A stretch of DNA of 64,000 nucleotides, taken from the NCBI GenBank assembly GCA_012934845.2, contig WNNJ02001801.1, forward strand, positions 291,390-355,389, given 5' to 3'. Of this stretch, positions 63,819 to 64,000 are shown one piece after another. How positions within the stretch are numbered: the stretch's first letter is position 1; every line of letters starts with the position of its first letter. This DNA comes from Pomphorhynchus laevis (lineage: Eukaryota; Acanthocephala; Palaeacanthocephala; Echinorhynchida; Pomphorhynchidae). Both the position numbers and the translations under genes were made by a program. The notes below the pieces were generated by a model, which saw only the letters and a list, made by a program, of their open reading frames with translations, did not search any database and was not told where the DNA came from.

Positions 63819-63867
63819 CTGCAACTGATGAGGCTTCTCAAAGCCGAAACGGTACGCCGTCTTGCAG
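63819..63867 (+). ncRNA. Type I hammerhead ribozyme, array copy 2
   Basis: Identical to the copy at 63470-63518, 349 bases further on; core CTGATGA at 63825-63831, predicted cleavage after 63861. Cleavage at both sites would release a 349-nt RNA of one unit. Confidence 0.92.
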
Positions 63868-64000
63868 TGTAGAAGCATGAAATTCTCTATATATAGAGAA
63901 AAGCAGATAGGTGTAATCGACAGTCCTGGTTGAATCAAACCTTTTATTTATATATTGGTCCTGCGAGGATCCCAGGCGGCGGTACTGTTTCCTTTGTAAT

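Larger units (their letters stand above)
63149..64000 (+). mobile_element. Tandem retrozyme-like array, 350-bp units with hammerheads
   Basis: ggtacgccgtcttgcagtgt recurs at 63151, 63502 and 63851, giving periods of 351 and 349 bp; adjacent units differ mainly by a 2-base indel (gtgtatac or gtatac). There is no protein frame. Each junction carries a full hammerhead (63470-63518, 63819-63867). The first unit starts inside the ribozyme, just after a TA tract at the right end of PLE-D. Known animal retrozymes are ORF-less tandem repeats of a few hundred bp with type I hammerheads, and PLE-mediated spread has been proposed. The array runs off the right edge, so its size is unknown. It could also be tandem termini of an unseen PLE. 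Confidence 0.87.

Overview
The window is AT-rich, intron-bearing DNA from an animal, almost certainly an invertebrate. I cannot name the phylum. The signs are spliced exons of an Rbfox-type gene, long repeat-filled introns, many (TA)n microsatellites, and a dense mixture of non-LTR retrotransposons (L2, RTE, CR1/jockey-like and one cysteine-rich family), Penelope-like elements (PLEs), a Ty3/gypsy fossil, long palindromes and hammerhead ribozyme repeats. No bacterial, viral or plasmid backbone is visible.

Host gene. One gene on the minus strand spans at least 36725 down to 19341. Seven exons can be joined in one reading frame (189, 171, 231, 54, 93, 103 and 2315 bases; 3156 in total, exactly 1052 codons with the stop). 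Three of them rebuild an RRM with the signatures KRLHVSNIPFRFRD, VEIIFNERGSK and GFGFVTF. This identifies an Rbfox (fox-1/A2BP1) splicing regulator, and the 54-nt and 93-nt exons have the sizes known in vertebrates. The last exon is a long Gln/Asn/Ser-rich tail. The first two exons fit by splice phase only and have no homology I recognise. The true 5' end was not found.

Layout. 1-1184: edge of a broken gypsy element. 1185-4102: L2 element, minus strand. 4101-5362: damaged PLE-A copy. 5.5-10.6 kb: palindromes and remnants of other PLEs. 10.6-15.1 kb: no recognisable gene. 15.1-18.4 kb: a MITE-like hairpin and LINE debris. 19.3-36.7 kb: the Rbfox gene, whose introns hold an RTE element, a PLE-A with an open reading frame, PLE-A tails, a 269-bp palindrome and a hammerhead ribozyme. 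37.7-41.2 kb: two RTE fragments head to head. 41.2-54 kb: mostly featureless AT-rich DNA with PLE-A tails. 55-58.2 kb: CR1/jockey-like and L2 fragments. 58.9-60.2 kb: a cysteine-rich reverse transcriptase remnant. 60.6-63.1 kb: a GIY-YIG PLE between 519-bp inverted repeats. 63.15-64.0 kb: a tandem array of about 350-bp units, each carrying a canonical type I hammerhead ribozyme. The array runs off the window.

Best leads. (1) The hammerhead array at 63149-64000, and a copy of the same ribozyme at 35662-35710 lying in sense orientation inside an Rbfox intron. (2) An RTE insertion at 22251-25393 whose 16-bp target duplications enclose the RTE, a perfect 72-bp foldback of its own 5' end, and a 206-bp copy of the Rbfox last exon from 2.1 kb away, as if DNA synthesis had switched templates during insertion. 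(3) A PLE-A tail ending 13 bp upstream of the coding sequence of the Rbfox RRM exon, where it must supply most of the 3' splice-site region. Everything was read by eye, so similarity levels and family names come from recognition of motifs and not from searches.
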